From Agapanthus africanus (lineage: Eukaryota > Streptophyta > Magnoliopsida > Asparagales > Amaryllidaceae), in NCBI GenBank assembly GCA_030015575.1, contig JASDDO010000006.1, forward strand, positions 208,573,632 to 208,637,631: DNA of 64,000 bases, read 5' to 3'. Shown piece after piece: positions 34,081 to 45,286 of the stretch. Under the pieces are notes generated by a model that had not been told where the DNA came from, made no database searches, and saw only the letters and a program-made list of their open reading frames with translations. The position numbers and the translations under genes are program-made. Numbering within the stretch: position 1 is the first letter of the stretch; each line of letters opens with the position of its first letter.

Positions 34081-35290
34081 CCAAGTAATCTTCTCAAGAT
34101 ATACTCGCTCCTGATGGGGATCTAACCCTTCAGATAAAGCAACCAAAGTCCATACTTTATTGGTGTATAAGGATTCCATCTCAGATCGATAAGCATCCAG
34201 CCATTCTTACAGAGTCGCACTCCTGATGGCCAGCCCGAAACTAGTTGGGTCATCATCTCATGATGCAATTCTCGCTCCCACTGTCATAGAGAAACCGAAG
34301 TATCTCTCAGGTGGGTGAGGAACCCTACTAGATCGGCGGAGAGGCTGAGGTTCGTTGGTAACTATTGAATCCTTTGGTTCTATCAAATCATCAGCTGCAT
34401 TTTGTATAGCTGGAACATTTCCAGTTCTACATAACAGACCTTGCCTTGAGCTTGTCCGGATTTTGCTTTTAGACATAGGCCGGACAACCCAAATCTTAAC
34501 AAACTTAAAATATGGGCTCTTCCCTTTCCATATCACATATGAAGTGGTAGGCAACTGATTTGATTTGAACCCTATTCAATAGGTATGCAGCTTCTCAAGT
34601 GCATAACTCCCAAAAGGAAATAGGCAACTCAGTAGTACTCATCATAGAGCACACCATATCACATAGGGTGCTATTGCTCCGCCCCGATATACCATCGTGC
34701 TATGGTGTATACGGAGGAGTAATGCTGAGAGAGAATCTCATTCTCCTTTAGAATAGTCCAGGAATTCCGTGCTCAAGTATTCTCCTCCTTGATCTCATCA
34801 AAGGACATAATACTTTTACCCATATTTTGGTTCTCTACTTCTAACTTATATTCTGTGAATATCTCAAAAGGTTCGGACTTGTGTTTCAACAGGAACATAT
34901 GTCTGAATCTTAAGAGATTATCAGAGAATGTAATGAAGTACTAAGAACCAATCTTGGCATGTGTAGACAGGGGACTTTCATACATCAACATGTATCAATC
35001 CCAAAAGTTCACTAACTCTTTCTCTGTTTCCAATAAACAGAGCTTTGGTCATCTTATCTTTGTGACATGATTGGCAAGTTTCACAAGATGTAAATTCAAA
35101 CAGATTTAAATATGCATCTAAATGTAACTTCAGCCAGTCGGGTCGCATTGATATGACCTAGTCTACAATGCCTCAAGAAGGATTCGTTCATTTCTGAACT
35201 CTTCCTCTTGTGTGTGTTCCGTATACTAAGAACTGTAGTTTGATTTAGAACATCAATGCTTTTAGATAACGTGCCTGAACCGATCAACTA
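34081..35290 (-). pseudogene. Copia integrase remnant of D
   Basis: The 63-residue frame at 35287-35096 (minus) is the pre-integrase zinc domain: KRKSSEMNESFLRHCRLGHIN, the Copia-specific segment before the catalytic core. The 98-residue frame at 34554-34258 begins with YVIWKGKSPYFKFVKIW, the end of the integrase core, and continues through a linker with LRRSSRVPHPPERY, the usual lead-in to RT. The catalytic core between (34560-35090) is broken by stops. These domains show the standard Copia order protease-integrase-RT, distinguishing D from Gypsy. Confidence 0.85.
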
Positions 35291-35332
35291 TTGATATAGG
35301 AAATGTTCAAAACATTATCCAACAATACAAAA

Positions 35333-35779
35333 TTATATCCTTTCTTTACTAATAAAGAGACTGATATGATTTTGTATATCAGGTTCGGTATCTAATAACA
35401 TTTGTTCAGAATCAATGTATTCTAGTAATACAGGGTGACAGTGACCAACAGACTTGGCTGCAACACTTGCACCGTTTTCTGTCTCATGAAACTTATCACC
35501 CGTTCTCAGTTCTCTACCTATCTGTAGCCCATATAACAGATTACATGTGCGGGATCCTGATCCGGTATCACATATCCAGGACGTAAAGGACACTGAGAAA
35601 CAGTTCTGTGTAATGAACACACCCGAAGATGATGCATCAACATACACTTTCTTCGTTTGGGCGGTACGGGAAATCTGGTATTCCCTAATTTCCTGCTCTG
35701 TCTTATAACAATTATAAGTTGGAGCGGGACCAACGTTCCCCAGCTCAGTATAACAAGCGGGTTCGGTCAATATATCCAT
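35333..35779 (-). pseudogene. Copia protease fragment of D, fused to a Gag start
   Basis: A 148-residue open frame on the minus strand. Residues 47-66 (DASSSGVFITQNCFSVSFTS) and the active site DTGS (71-74), then LLYGLQIGRELRTGD and GASVAAKSVGH, are the retropepsin-like protease at the start of Copia pol. In A the same region follows the zinc knuckle; here the first 45 residues show no Gag core, Lys-rich linker or CCHC. The frame starts 37 bp after the CAG at 35818-35816, where gag should begin, so most of gag has been deleted, joining its start to the protease. Whether the short protein is made is unknown. Confidence 0.8.
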
Positions 35780-35815
35780 TTTATTATCTTAATTAAGGCG
35801 TGATATGGTCGTTAT

Positions 35816-35836
35816 CTGGAGAGAGAGAGAAGAAAA
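35816..35836 (-). promoter_or_regulatory. Polypyrimidine tract and CAG in D
   Basis: Minus strand: TTCTTCTCTCTCTCTCCAG, ending at 35816, then ATAACGACC. Same position before the coding region as in A, B and C; candidate splice acceptor. Confidence 0.5.
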
Positions 35837-36249
35837 CACTCAGCGTATGCTCTTGCAAGATTAGATTGGTTATATAATATATCTAATCAGGATGTCTCCC
35901 ACTGTTTTAATCAAATCTTCCTTCAAACCCTAAAAGGAAAGACTAGCCGGGATTAATTACACGCTACAAGTTCGCCAATCTTTCAGCCAGGCCAGTGTCG
36001 GTACTTTGAGGGAGGTCCCCCGTGCTTTCGCACGAACCTAATTACAGTAAACCTCGTTTTCCCAGAGGCGTAACCCCGTTAACACCTTTCTAGACACCTA
36101 CTTGATCGGCTAATTGTAATGTGTAAAACTCTCCCAGGAGTAACTCTTACTCGCAGCGGGTATCGGGATCCAACTATCTCATAGAAGGTATGCAATCTCA
36201 TTGCAAATTTCAACACTTGAAATTCCCAATAATATTTTGCCCCAAGCGT

Positions 36250-36460
36250 CCTATGACCTTGACAAAGGCCAACAAACCATAGGCTGCTAGTCAAGTTCAA
36301 CCCGTCATTTCTTGATTGTATTAAACCCGCCCGCACGGCCCTTGACAAAGGCCAACAAGGTCGCACGACTACCCTAATCCAATCTGCATCATATGCATAA
36401 GCAGATAAGTACTATTCAGCTACCGCACACTACGCCTTGACAAAGGCCAACAAACGCAGC
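36250..36460 (-). ncRNA. Three-hairpin array in D leader
   Basis: Three cores of CTTGACAAAGGCCAACAA in different contexts. The first has a clear stem: CCTATG (36250-36255) with CATAGG (36278-36283). The second and third stems are weak in this copy. Confidence 0.45.
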
Positions 36461-38185
36461 ACGAATACTAAACAGTCCTTATCTGAAATGACGGAGGGCT
36501 ACGACAGGTTTTTCTGAAAACCCTGAGCGTAATGAACTTGATATCGTTGTAGAATCGAGTGATTTTAAATGGAATGCTTTTGAGGCTTTTCTAGTTTTGC
36601 TAAAGGGGTCACTCCCGGTGAAGGGATCGTCGGCCCTTTCCTCATCGAATAAGGTGCAGGATATATCACATATACCGCTGTGCAAAGCAAGAGCTATAGA
36701 AGCAATCAAAAGACAAACCGAGTTTGTAGCATCTGCCAGTTATTGCTAAAGGAGTCACTCCCGGTGAAGGGATCTCGGTCCTTTCCTTATCGAATAAGGT
36801 GCTGGATGTTCTACAAGGAACACCGCTATGCAAAGCAAGAACTGTAGCTACTAGTTTTTATAAACAAGTTTCTACAACATCTTAGGTTTCTTTTAATTCA
36901 TTAATCTCATTAATGAAGTCCCATTTTAATTATGCTTCTCAAGCATCTCTTTTTGAAACGAAATCTGCAATATAACAAATATCTCATATATATAATATAT
37001 AAACATTCGTCTCAGGCAGTAATATGATCTCATCACAGAACATTGCAGCAGAAGAACATATATGAAATATTGGATATACTAGGACGTCCGTGTTTTCAAT
37101 ACGAGCCTGTATAAAACACGGATTCCACGGTCGCGATGAATAGCCAAACCCACATCCCTAGACCCCTACGAGAGCGGCAAGTAACACTGCCAATTCTAGG
37201 GTTAGGAGACCCTGTCTCGACTCCTCGAGATGGTCTCCCACTGGACCCTAGAACCCGGTTACTTGTGCTCCCCGCCTTGGGTCTACCTAATGCGGAAAAG
37301 TAAATAATATACAACGGTGATATCTTCCGCTACCTGGAAGTGCCCCAATAAAAGAATATTACATACAAATGAATTTTACATGAATGAAAAAGAAAAACTC
37401 TCATCTCACATAAAACCCCCGGCTATTCAGACGCGACGATCCAATACAACATATCACAGCAACACATAATATTTCATATCATCAATGTAAGCAAGTATGC
37501 GTATCCCGATTGTCGTTGATGTATAGCATCGAAGCCGGCGATACACCACATACTACGCTTACGGTCACAGAAAAGAAAGTGTAAAACTACAACAGTTAGA
37601 ATCCGCAACCTCCTTAGACATCACATGCCTAACCAAATGAATTTCTTAGACATCACATGCCTAACAAATATAAACCCCGCATTTTAGTCTCATTATCGAA
37701 AACTCTTTTCAATATCAAGTCGGGCAATCCAACAAGATTCCCGACGTCCTGATCGAATGCTCGTCGCAAACTTTAGTAGACGGCAGCACCCCCGATACCG
37801 TCGACGAAGTGCACCAAGGCGGAACACCGCTACCGGGAGCACCCGAACGGATGCTTTCGGCGACGGGGTTCTCCTACAGTCACTTGGTCGGGGCTATGGA
37901 GTGAGGCTGCCTATTAAGTTTACCCGACGAGTATCCGCGTACGCTACGTGATTGCGACGGACTTTTGATCACATCAAAATTCCGTAGCAACCGATCAACT
38001 GAGACTAAACCGCTAGATTTATAACATTCATTTTAGTTATCTCATAACTACCTGTGAATTCCAATTATTGTATCACATTCCAGATAAATAGAAAAAGTTA
38101 AACTTTCCGATCGAATCATCAAGGACCCAAGAATTCCCCAATATATTTCAACACTTGAAAACAGTTTAAAAACATCCATTACATG

Positions 38186-38350
38186 CCACAGTACCAATGG
38201 TCCAGCCGTAGAAGGGTCAAGCCAACGCCTCACATGTGGCACGCCGTACTGCCCCAAACCCTAAGGTTCAAAGGGCAGTTCAAGACGGTCACATAATCGA
38301 GTTAAGGTTTGTTGTCTTCTAGAGGGTCCATCGAGTTACTTGCACGACTT
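38186..38350 (-). repeat. Module shared by D leader and E interior, D copy
   Basis: About 165 bp aligns by eye with 44355-44517 at roughly three quarters identity. Shared blocks include CCGTAGAAGGG, AAACCCTAAGGTTCAAAG and CTTCTAGAGGGTC. Not found in the other leaders. Confidence 0.8.
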
Positions 38351-38634
38351 AGAACATTCTTAAACACGAGGAAAAATCCAACTTTTGAAAGATTTTCCGA
38401 CAGGGGAAAAAGTGAGTTATTGATATCCGTTCGAACTTTTTAACAGTTTCTATAAGATATCCGGAAAGCCACATAGACAAAATCTAATACTCCGATCGAA
38501 ACATCGAATCCCCAAAACAACCCAGCAAATTCAACAGTTGAATAAACATTAAAATTATCCAGAAAACTCAGCACTGAATAAAAGAAATTACTGTGTAAAA
38601 AGAAGTCAACAAGTCAACATTCTCGCCGCGCAAC

Positions 38635-38673
38635 CGCCGCGCCACGTGGGCATATGCCGCGGTTCCGCGCCGT
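38635..38673 (-). repeat. GC-rich dyad module in D leader
   Basis: CGCCGCGCAACCGCCGCG followed by GCCGCGGTTCCGCGCC, complementary halves, ending about 185 nt inside the primer-binding site on the minus strand. Confidence 0.8.
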
Positions 38674-38857
38674 AATGACGGCGTTAGAGCTCCGTTTTTC
38701 ACAGTTTTTCTTAAAAAACCCTGCTTGATTTTCTGAGCACTTTTAATTAGGAAAAATCCCAGTTTTGAAAAAATTTCCAGAAAGTGGGTTCGATCGGGTT
38801 TTCCGGGTTCGATCGGACTTCAAACTTCGTCTAGACTTCGCCTAAAGCTCTAGCTTG

Positions 38858-38869
38858 GCTCTGATACCA
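38858..38869 (-). other. Primer-binding site of element D
   Basis: The minus strand reads TGGTATCAGAGC one base inside the 5' LTR. Confidence 0.95.
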
Positions 38870-38870
38870 C

Positions 38871-41038
38871 TGTAGGGTTGCTAGGCACGCGCACAAGGGT
38901 CTACGAGGCATCAACCATGCCCGAATAAAATTTTAGCCGTGCCGAACAACCCGAATACGGAACTTTAAACTAGAGATTAGGCGATAACTTGCATGCTAAA
39001 CACTTTAACACTAAGTGAGAGGGATTACAACCTTTGTAGATCCGGTCCTTCACTTCATATGCTCCGTGTTGTGGTCCCTTCGCTGCGATCATCGGGTTCC
39101 GGGCTCTCGAGAGGTTCCACGAAGAGAATGACGCAACCATTGCTTCCGATCTTCGATACTACGATGATCTACCTCGAAGTTTCTTTAACACAAGCTAACA
39201 CTCATCAAATGATGTGAACACCCTCATCTAAATGGCAAGTGAAGATGAGAATGATGAAGTAGGAATTTTGCTCTATTTATTTATATTTTTCTCACATATA
39301 TCCATCACAAAATCAAAGCTAGAAACCATTTCAAGCTTTTTCATGGAAGAAGATGAAGGAGGAAGAAGAAGCTTAATCCATTTGTGATGAATAGGAAATA
39401 ATAAATATGATAGATAAAGCAACCATGGTTCACTTAACCTATGTAGAGAATTGACTAGGGTTAGGGTTTTGGGTAAATAAAAGAATGAGTCATGAACAAA
39501 TATCTTTCACAAAACAAAACAAATCCTTCTAGAAACTTCTAGAAAGATTAACCCTAATCCGAACCCTAATCAAGTTTAAACTCCACTAAACGAGTTGCAT
39601 TAGTTATCATATCATGTTACAATATTATATATCACATATATAATATTTACCGTAACAAAAGAAAATAATACAATTAACATATACCGCATATATATCAATG
39701 TATTACCCTAGTGAGAAAAAGAATCTTTTAGTGAGCAAATATTAGTTAATGCAATTTAATATATCACATATATTATTATACATTAAATTATCGAATCAAC
39801 ACTTGATCCGACAATCTGGCTATATCGCATATAACCGGCTAATATTTATCCGTACCGATTCATCGAATCAACACTTGATCCGACGACCCGGCTGATATCA
39901 AATATCGCGAGAATATAATAGGGTATCACATATCGCATTATCCTTGGTCCCGCACATATCACATATGTGCTCCTACTCCGTTTTGCCTGAGTCAAGAAAC
40001 CTCTGTGTAGGACTCTAAAGAATCGTCAATACGCCGGCAGTAGGTGATGATCATATCAAACACCCACAAGCTGCAAGCGGTCAGCTAAACGTAACAGCTA
40101 CCCAGGTATTGAGCGCTCAGAAGATCAACAAGCAAGCCTGTACATTCTCCTGTGGATCCATACAGTAACACTCCCGTACAGTCCGGTCTCGTCGTCTGAT
40201 ATGTTGCATATCTCGTCTAGGGGTGGTAAACGTCAGACCCCAGTAGCTCGATAAGTCGTGTCGATTTGAGGTCTATAACAGTTCGAGAAACTACTGATAA
40301 CACTTACCAGTAAATCTCAGCAACCCTAGCCAGGGATTTCCGGTTATAGCCAATCGAACACAGCACAACATCAACTCCCTATACCGGGAGAGACGAATCC
40401 CCTCCTATCGCTCATTGCCTCCATATGATTCGGGACTGTACCCAAAAGCCACCTTTTTGCACGCCCTCTTGGACGTGGTATGATGGAAATCAAAGCACAG
40501 TGGGAACCACACAAGACTCTATGACGATCTCGGGTCAACAGACTACTCTGTACCAGTGTCACCGGAGAACTGCCATCTGACGTATGGTATAATACCATCT
40601 GGGAGTTCTCGGCGAGTCCGTCCAGTGTACCCAGTCTCCACTGAGCACCCGTACACCATCCTTGATGTCAAACACCGATGGATATGGGATCATCCATCGC
40701 CCATCATATGGGTCAAGATGCGTATACGCTAGTCTACTCTGGTGCATCGATGCCCTGTCTCGATACACCCTCGACTAGGAACAGTTATAGGATGTACTCG
40801 CCGACTACCGTGGCCCTACTAGTATGATCTCATCATAGTCCCAGTAGTCGAGTACATATCCTAAGGGCTTTATCAACATGTAACATAGAGACAATCAGAG
40901 TACATGTTAAGATAAAGTACAACCAGATAGCATACTATCATGTCGAGCAAGAAAGTCCTCCCTATATTTGTCCTAGCATCCACTACAATATACATCGTAT
41001 GTACAGTAATGGCCTCTAGGGCATACATATTACTAACA
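38871..41038 (-). repeat. 5' LTR of Copia element D
   Basis: 2,168 bp, same length as 30878-33045 and about 0.8 percent different. Followed by the duplication CCTAC (41039-41043). Confidence 0.95.
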
Positions 41039-42443
41039 CCTACACATATACACAATCGCAAATTTGCATTAAAATCACATCGGAAAACCAAATTGACACG
41101 CTAAAGGCCTATATGTTAGAACCTATGGACCACGCTTTCAAAACCACCACCAACTCTCGATATCGTCGTACAAATGTCAAGTGATCGAGGCAAAACAAAG
41201 ATAAAAAAATCCAGAATTCAAAATACGAGAAACGAAACCCCGAATCAAAACAGATACTATTGAAAATGGTCCCAAATTTTACCCAAGGTCAAATTAGCAA
41301 ATTTTGCATATGCCAAAGGTCTAGATTACTGGAGATGGACCTACAGAACAAGCACGAACCAATATGGACCAGGTATGGACGCAAATTGTGGCCAGATGGG
41401 ATTTATTTACGGCCTGGGTAGAGGGTTAGGGGATAGGGTTTTCATGGTAGCTTCCTAGGTGCCTGCATGTATCACTGTCCTTGCAAAATAATTTTCAGAG
41501 ACTCCGGGTGTTAGCAGTTTTCATAATGCACTCACAGAATCCAAAATTCTTCCGATATCGGGTTTCTAAGTCCGCTAAAATGGGTTCTAGTTTCTGGTTT
41601 AGGTCTCCAATCAATCAACACAGGGGTTGTGTAGCCACTACTAGCCTTAATTTCACCTTTGGTTTCAACTCAAACCCTAATCCTCTACTTAAAGTTTTCA
41701 AGTCCCCAAAACCACACAATATCGATTCTAATTTAACATGGATGCTAAAGCAAATGGAAATTCTACACTAATGGTTAAGAGAATACCTCATTTGGCACTT
41801 ATGAATCCTCTACAGCGCCAAAACTCAAACTTTCTTGGTCCAAAGGATTGCTTGAGAGCTTGTGCACATTTTTTGTGAAGCGGGAGTGGGGTTTTGAGTT
41901 TGTTTTGGAGATGAAGTGAGGGGATTTATTGGGGAGGGAGGAGGTGCTTCCATGGTGAAGTGAGGAGGGGAGATGAAGAGGAAAAAAAATGAAGGGAAGC
42001 AAATGACCAAGTCAACACACCCCTCACCCTCTCTTCTCTCTAATGCCTATCCCTCATTCTTTATTCTTTTTCTTTTCTTTTCTTTTTTATTTCTCTTCTC
42101 ATTCTTTTAAAATTGGAATAGGAAACCCAAATGAAACCATGATAGAAAAATGCACAAGTGTGAAAAAAGACTTTGTGCATGCTATGTGCACAAAACACGC
42201 TTAATCCGCGATTAGCGATTTTTAATCACGATTAGCACTAAAATAGTGTCAAATAAATCATAAACTTTCATAATTTGCATAAATCACATAAAACACCCTC
42301 TTTTTAGTAATTTCCATAATTTTCCAAATTTTTCCCAATTTATCGGTATTTAATTATAACGTAATATTAAAATATTCAATATAATATTATTTAATTATAA
42401 AAATTCCAAAAAATAATATTTTATTTTTTTCTGAAATGTTACA
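41039..42443 (-). repeat. 3' LTR of E, right part
   Basis: Starts with the second CCTAC and continues the E LTR with ACATATACACAATCGC, matching 48166 onward. It includes a GACGCAAATTGTGGCC block near 41379 and an AT-rich end (42300-42443). The short frames here are not genes. Confidence 0.9.
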
Positions 42444-42456
42444 ATCTTCCCCCCTT
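42444..42456 (-). other. Polypurine tract of element E
   Basis: The minus strand reads AAGGGGGGAAGAT directly before the LTR start TGTAACATTTC. Confidence 0.85.
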
Positions 42457-43089
42457 AAAGAAATTCGGTCCCCGAATTTAAATTTAAACCCCTCAATACT
42501 AAAACATTTCAGTAAAAAGTCCAAATCATCGGGGCTCCGAAATCATCAATACAAAAAACGCATCATAGCGCAATGCATGCGCATGAATAATGAGCAGATA
42601 ACTCAAAAACAAAACTCCGTCAAGCATCCTGCAATCATCGGAGTCATGGGGAAGACATCAATATCTAAATCCAATACGAAAACCAATATGATATACATCA
42701 ACACTATACATATAAACACCTAAAGGAAATGCATGCCAAACCGTGTTAAGTCGCTGTACGATGCGCATAACACTGCACAGTGGTGAACGTCTCTAGTAAG
42801 AAAATAACTCTATATATATATCCTTTGTTTACATGGACGTACCGCCGTTTTTTTAAAAACAACATAGAAGGGTTTCCGTGTTTTAAACGATTCGTATCAT
42901 CTCAGACACGTAGGTAAATACTGAGACTATAGCTCTTTCTTTGGAAATCCTATTGATGTCTATCAATGCAAGCAAAATACATCCAGGTACTGTTCTCTGA
43001 GTAGTCCTGCTTAGTACGAAAACAATAGTAAATATCATAAAAACGTACTGCTCCATAAGAAATCAATCCCAAAATGCACATATGAATGC

Positions 43090-43660
43090 TACGTGCGTCT
43101 GGTGCGCACGGAAATCAAAATCCATGAATGTGCCATACATGTGCACAAAAACAAATCTAAGTGCATCGGGTGTGCATGAAACATCTGTCAAGGGCAACAG
43201 ATGTGCCTGACAGCAATATTAGGTGCATCTGATATGCACAAGGAATCCCGATTTAGTGCATCTGGTGTGCACCAAAATCGCATCTCATAACATGCGCCCA
43301 ACATGCGCGAAAATCCAAATCAGGTGCATCCATCATGCACGAATAAAATCTAAATCGTGTGCATCAACATGCACGAAATCATGAAATCCAATATCAAGCG
43401 CCAAACATGCGCAAAAATCCAATCCAAGCGCGTCAAATATGCGCAAGAATCCAATCAGGAGCACAAAGTGCACAAAACAAATATCGTGTATCACAATCAA
43501 AATCCATATCTCAAATGACATCAAATCAAAGTCAGGTGCAATTGTGGTGCACCAAGTACATATCAATGCACTGCAAGCATATGTGAACTATACCGGGTGC
43601 AAAACCCAAATCGTGTGCGTATCATATGCACAAAATCAACTCAACAGTATGAAACCCATG
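43090..43660. repeat. Array of short GTGC/GCGC dyads
   Basis: More than ten degenerate units of about 30-40 bp. Each has a dyad such as GTGCATCTGGTGTGCAC or GCGCCAAACATGCGC, followed by an AAATCCAAATC-like spacer. The two arms change together: units with GTGC pair with GCAC, units with GCGC pair with GCGC. Confidence 0.75.
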
Positions 43661-44354
43661 AAATCATAAACATGCGCAGCCAAGGCACAAAACAAATATC
43701 ATGAAACTCAGTCATCAAAACTCAATCATGCGAATAGATCGTCCAAAATACCGAAATCAATTATGGCGGAATAGTCCCGCTCAAGTACATCCTCTAAGAA
43801 TCTCTGGCCAACTGTTATGGTCACTCGTAACATGTCTCGTCAACGATGCTGAACTCTGGCCTGCCGGGTGTGCCTAAAATGACCACTCCTGGGTCCAAGT
43901 CTTCTCATAATTAATTCCAGAAAGGTCCTGTCGAGGTCTTTCCCAAATCTCGTCTTTGCCGAACTGTCCGAAAGTTATTACCCTTCCCTAAATCTGTTTC
44001 TTGTTCCGGAATGGCTGCATACTCATCGCGACTCCTTCTGGCAGATATATCCATATACAACGCCTCTGCATGCGTATCACATCTCTGGTATCGGCGGAGT
44101 GGAACGTCATCTCATCAAGATCTCGTACGAACCTCTTACTCCAGTTTTATCTAATGTCGACTACTCCGGACTCGTCTCTTCGTGGCTGCATCGACTGTAC
44201 TCCAACGGCTATACTCGTATCTGGAGTCTCCCAAGAAATACATCTCACCACATAGCATCCGAATGAAGTCGAACCATTCGATCGATTCGTCAAAACCTCA
44301 TAATCCCCCAAGAGCTTAATATCTTGGGTAAAGTTTAATTGTATCGAGTACATA

Positions 44355-44517
44355 CCACAACATCGGTGGACCATCCGTAGAAGGGCAAAACCAAGGCTCA
44401 CTAATGGCACCGCGGAACTGCTGCAAACCCTAAGGTTCAAAGGCTTTCACACGGTCATTATGTCGAGTTAGGGTTTCATTCTTCTAGAGGGTCAATAGAA
44501 TTGCTTGCATGTCTTTC
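44355..44517 (-). repeat. Module shared by D leader and E interior, E copy
   Basis: Partner of 38186-38350. The two elements belong to different superfamilies (Copia and Gypsy-like), yet both carry this segment in the same orientation relative to their transcripts. Confidence 0.8.
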
Positions 44518-45270
44518 CAAATACTTTAAACTTGGAATATGGGTTTCTGACATTCGATCGCCTCCATCGACTCTCAACGTACCTGTGTGAAGTCGTCTCT
44601 AGCTGGAATTAATCTATCTGATAAGCTCGCATCGGGGTAAGCGAACGAACCACGTGTCCTAGTCATTCATCCTCGGGTGACTAGCGACCTTCTATCATAT
44701 CTCTAAGTACAACTCGTACTGCAATAGCTCCAACATCTGGGGCGATATCTTGTCGTTCGCAGCAATAACTGGCTCATTTATCTGCACGCTGAACAGTGCC
44801 TCAATCATCATGAATAAGCGATACATCGATGGTCATCACATTCTGCTCGGCCTCTATCAGTGGCTCAATCTTCTGGTGCAATTCTACACGCCCGAGAAAT
44901 CTCATAACAACGATCCATCCAATGCTTATGGCGCGAAAACACAATAAAATGACGCCGCTCTATGCAATCGTATGTTCCTAGAATTACGCCCTGGTCAATC
45001 CTTGTCCGTGACGAGCTCGTACTGACCGCAACTCTAGCCGTAGCTCTCTATTCCCGTACAATCGTGGAAACAAAACCATAACTGGTACCGATGAGGCTAC
45101 ATCATAGGAAGGAATATAATACTGTGCAAGGAAATGTACATCCTAAGGCTTCTTAAGCGGAATAGAGTATCTTAAATATGCCGCGGAACATACGTACGGT
45201 ACGTCACGCTACTCAAGCTATCTACTCCATCAACCAAGGGTCATCCTACACTCCGAAGGTAAAACCTAAC

Positions 45271-45282
45271 GCTTTGATACCA
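45271..45282 (-). other. Primer-binding site of element E
   Basis: The minus strand reads TGGTATCAAAGC, four bases inside the LTR end. One base differs from the TGGTATCAGAGC of the other elements. The spacer is typical of plant Gypsy chromoviruses (family knowledge). Confidence 0.85.
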
Positions 45283-45286
45283 ACTT

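Larger units (their letters stand above)
35837..38857 (-). other. Long untranslated leader of element D
   Basis: 3.0 kb without coding capacity. Holds repeated CTTGACAAAGGCCAACAA cores (36254, 36342, 36436), two copies of a unit around CACTCCCGGTGAAGGGA (36608 and 36755, about 147 bp apart), a conserved block near 37140-37290, a segment shared with the E interior (38186-38350), and the GC-rich dyad (38635-38673). Confidence 0.8.
30878..41038 (-). mobile_element. Element D: complete Copia element, gag lost
   Basis: A 10,161-bp insertion in the E 3' LTR with a perfect duplication CCTAC. Both LTRs are 2,168 bp and I counted about 17 differences (0.8 percent), so insertion was recent. Minus-strand order: 5' LTR (41038-38871), primer-binding site, 3.05-kb leader, protease fragment, pre-integrase domain, integrase, RT and RNase H remnants, polypurine tract, 3' LTR. 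The Gag core and zinc knuckle are missing, and the RT active site is altered, so D could only have moved with proteins from elsewhere. Confidence 0.95.
42457..45270 (-). other. Non-coding interior of element E
   Basis: No gag or pol motif could be found on either strand in 2.8 kb, and all frames are short. It contains an array of short dyads with GTGCA/TGCAC or GCGC cores (43090-43660) and a module shared with the D leader (44355-44517). A conserved non-coding interior between very long LTRs is the hallmark of LARD elements. Confidence 0.75.

Noticed and set aside
38186..38350. SINE with pol III A and B boxes
   Set aside because: A GGTTCAAAG block resembles a B box, but no convincing A box, tail or target duplication was found. 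Kept only as a shared module.
43090..43660. CRISPR-like regular spacing of short dyads
   Set aside because: Units are degenerate with no constant repeat, spacers are alike rather than unique, and the context is a plant retroelement.
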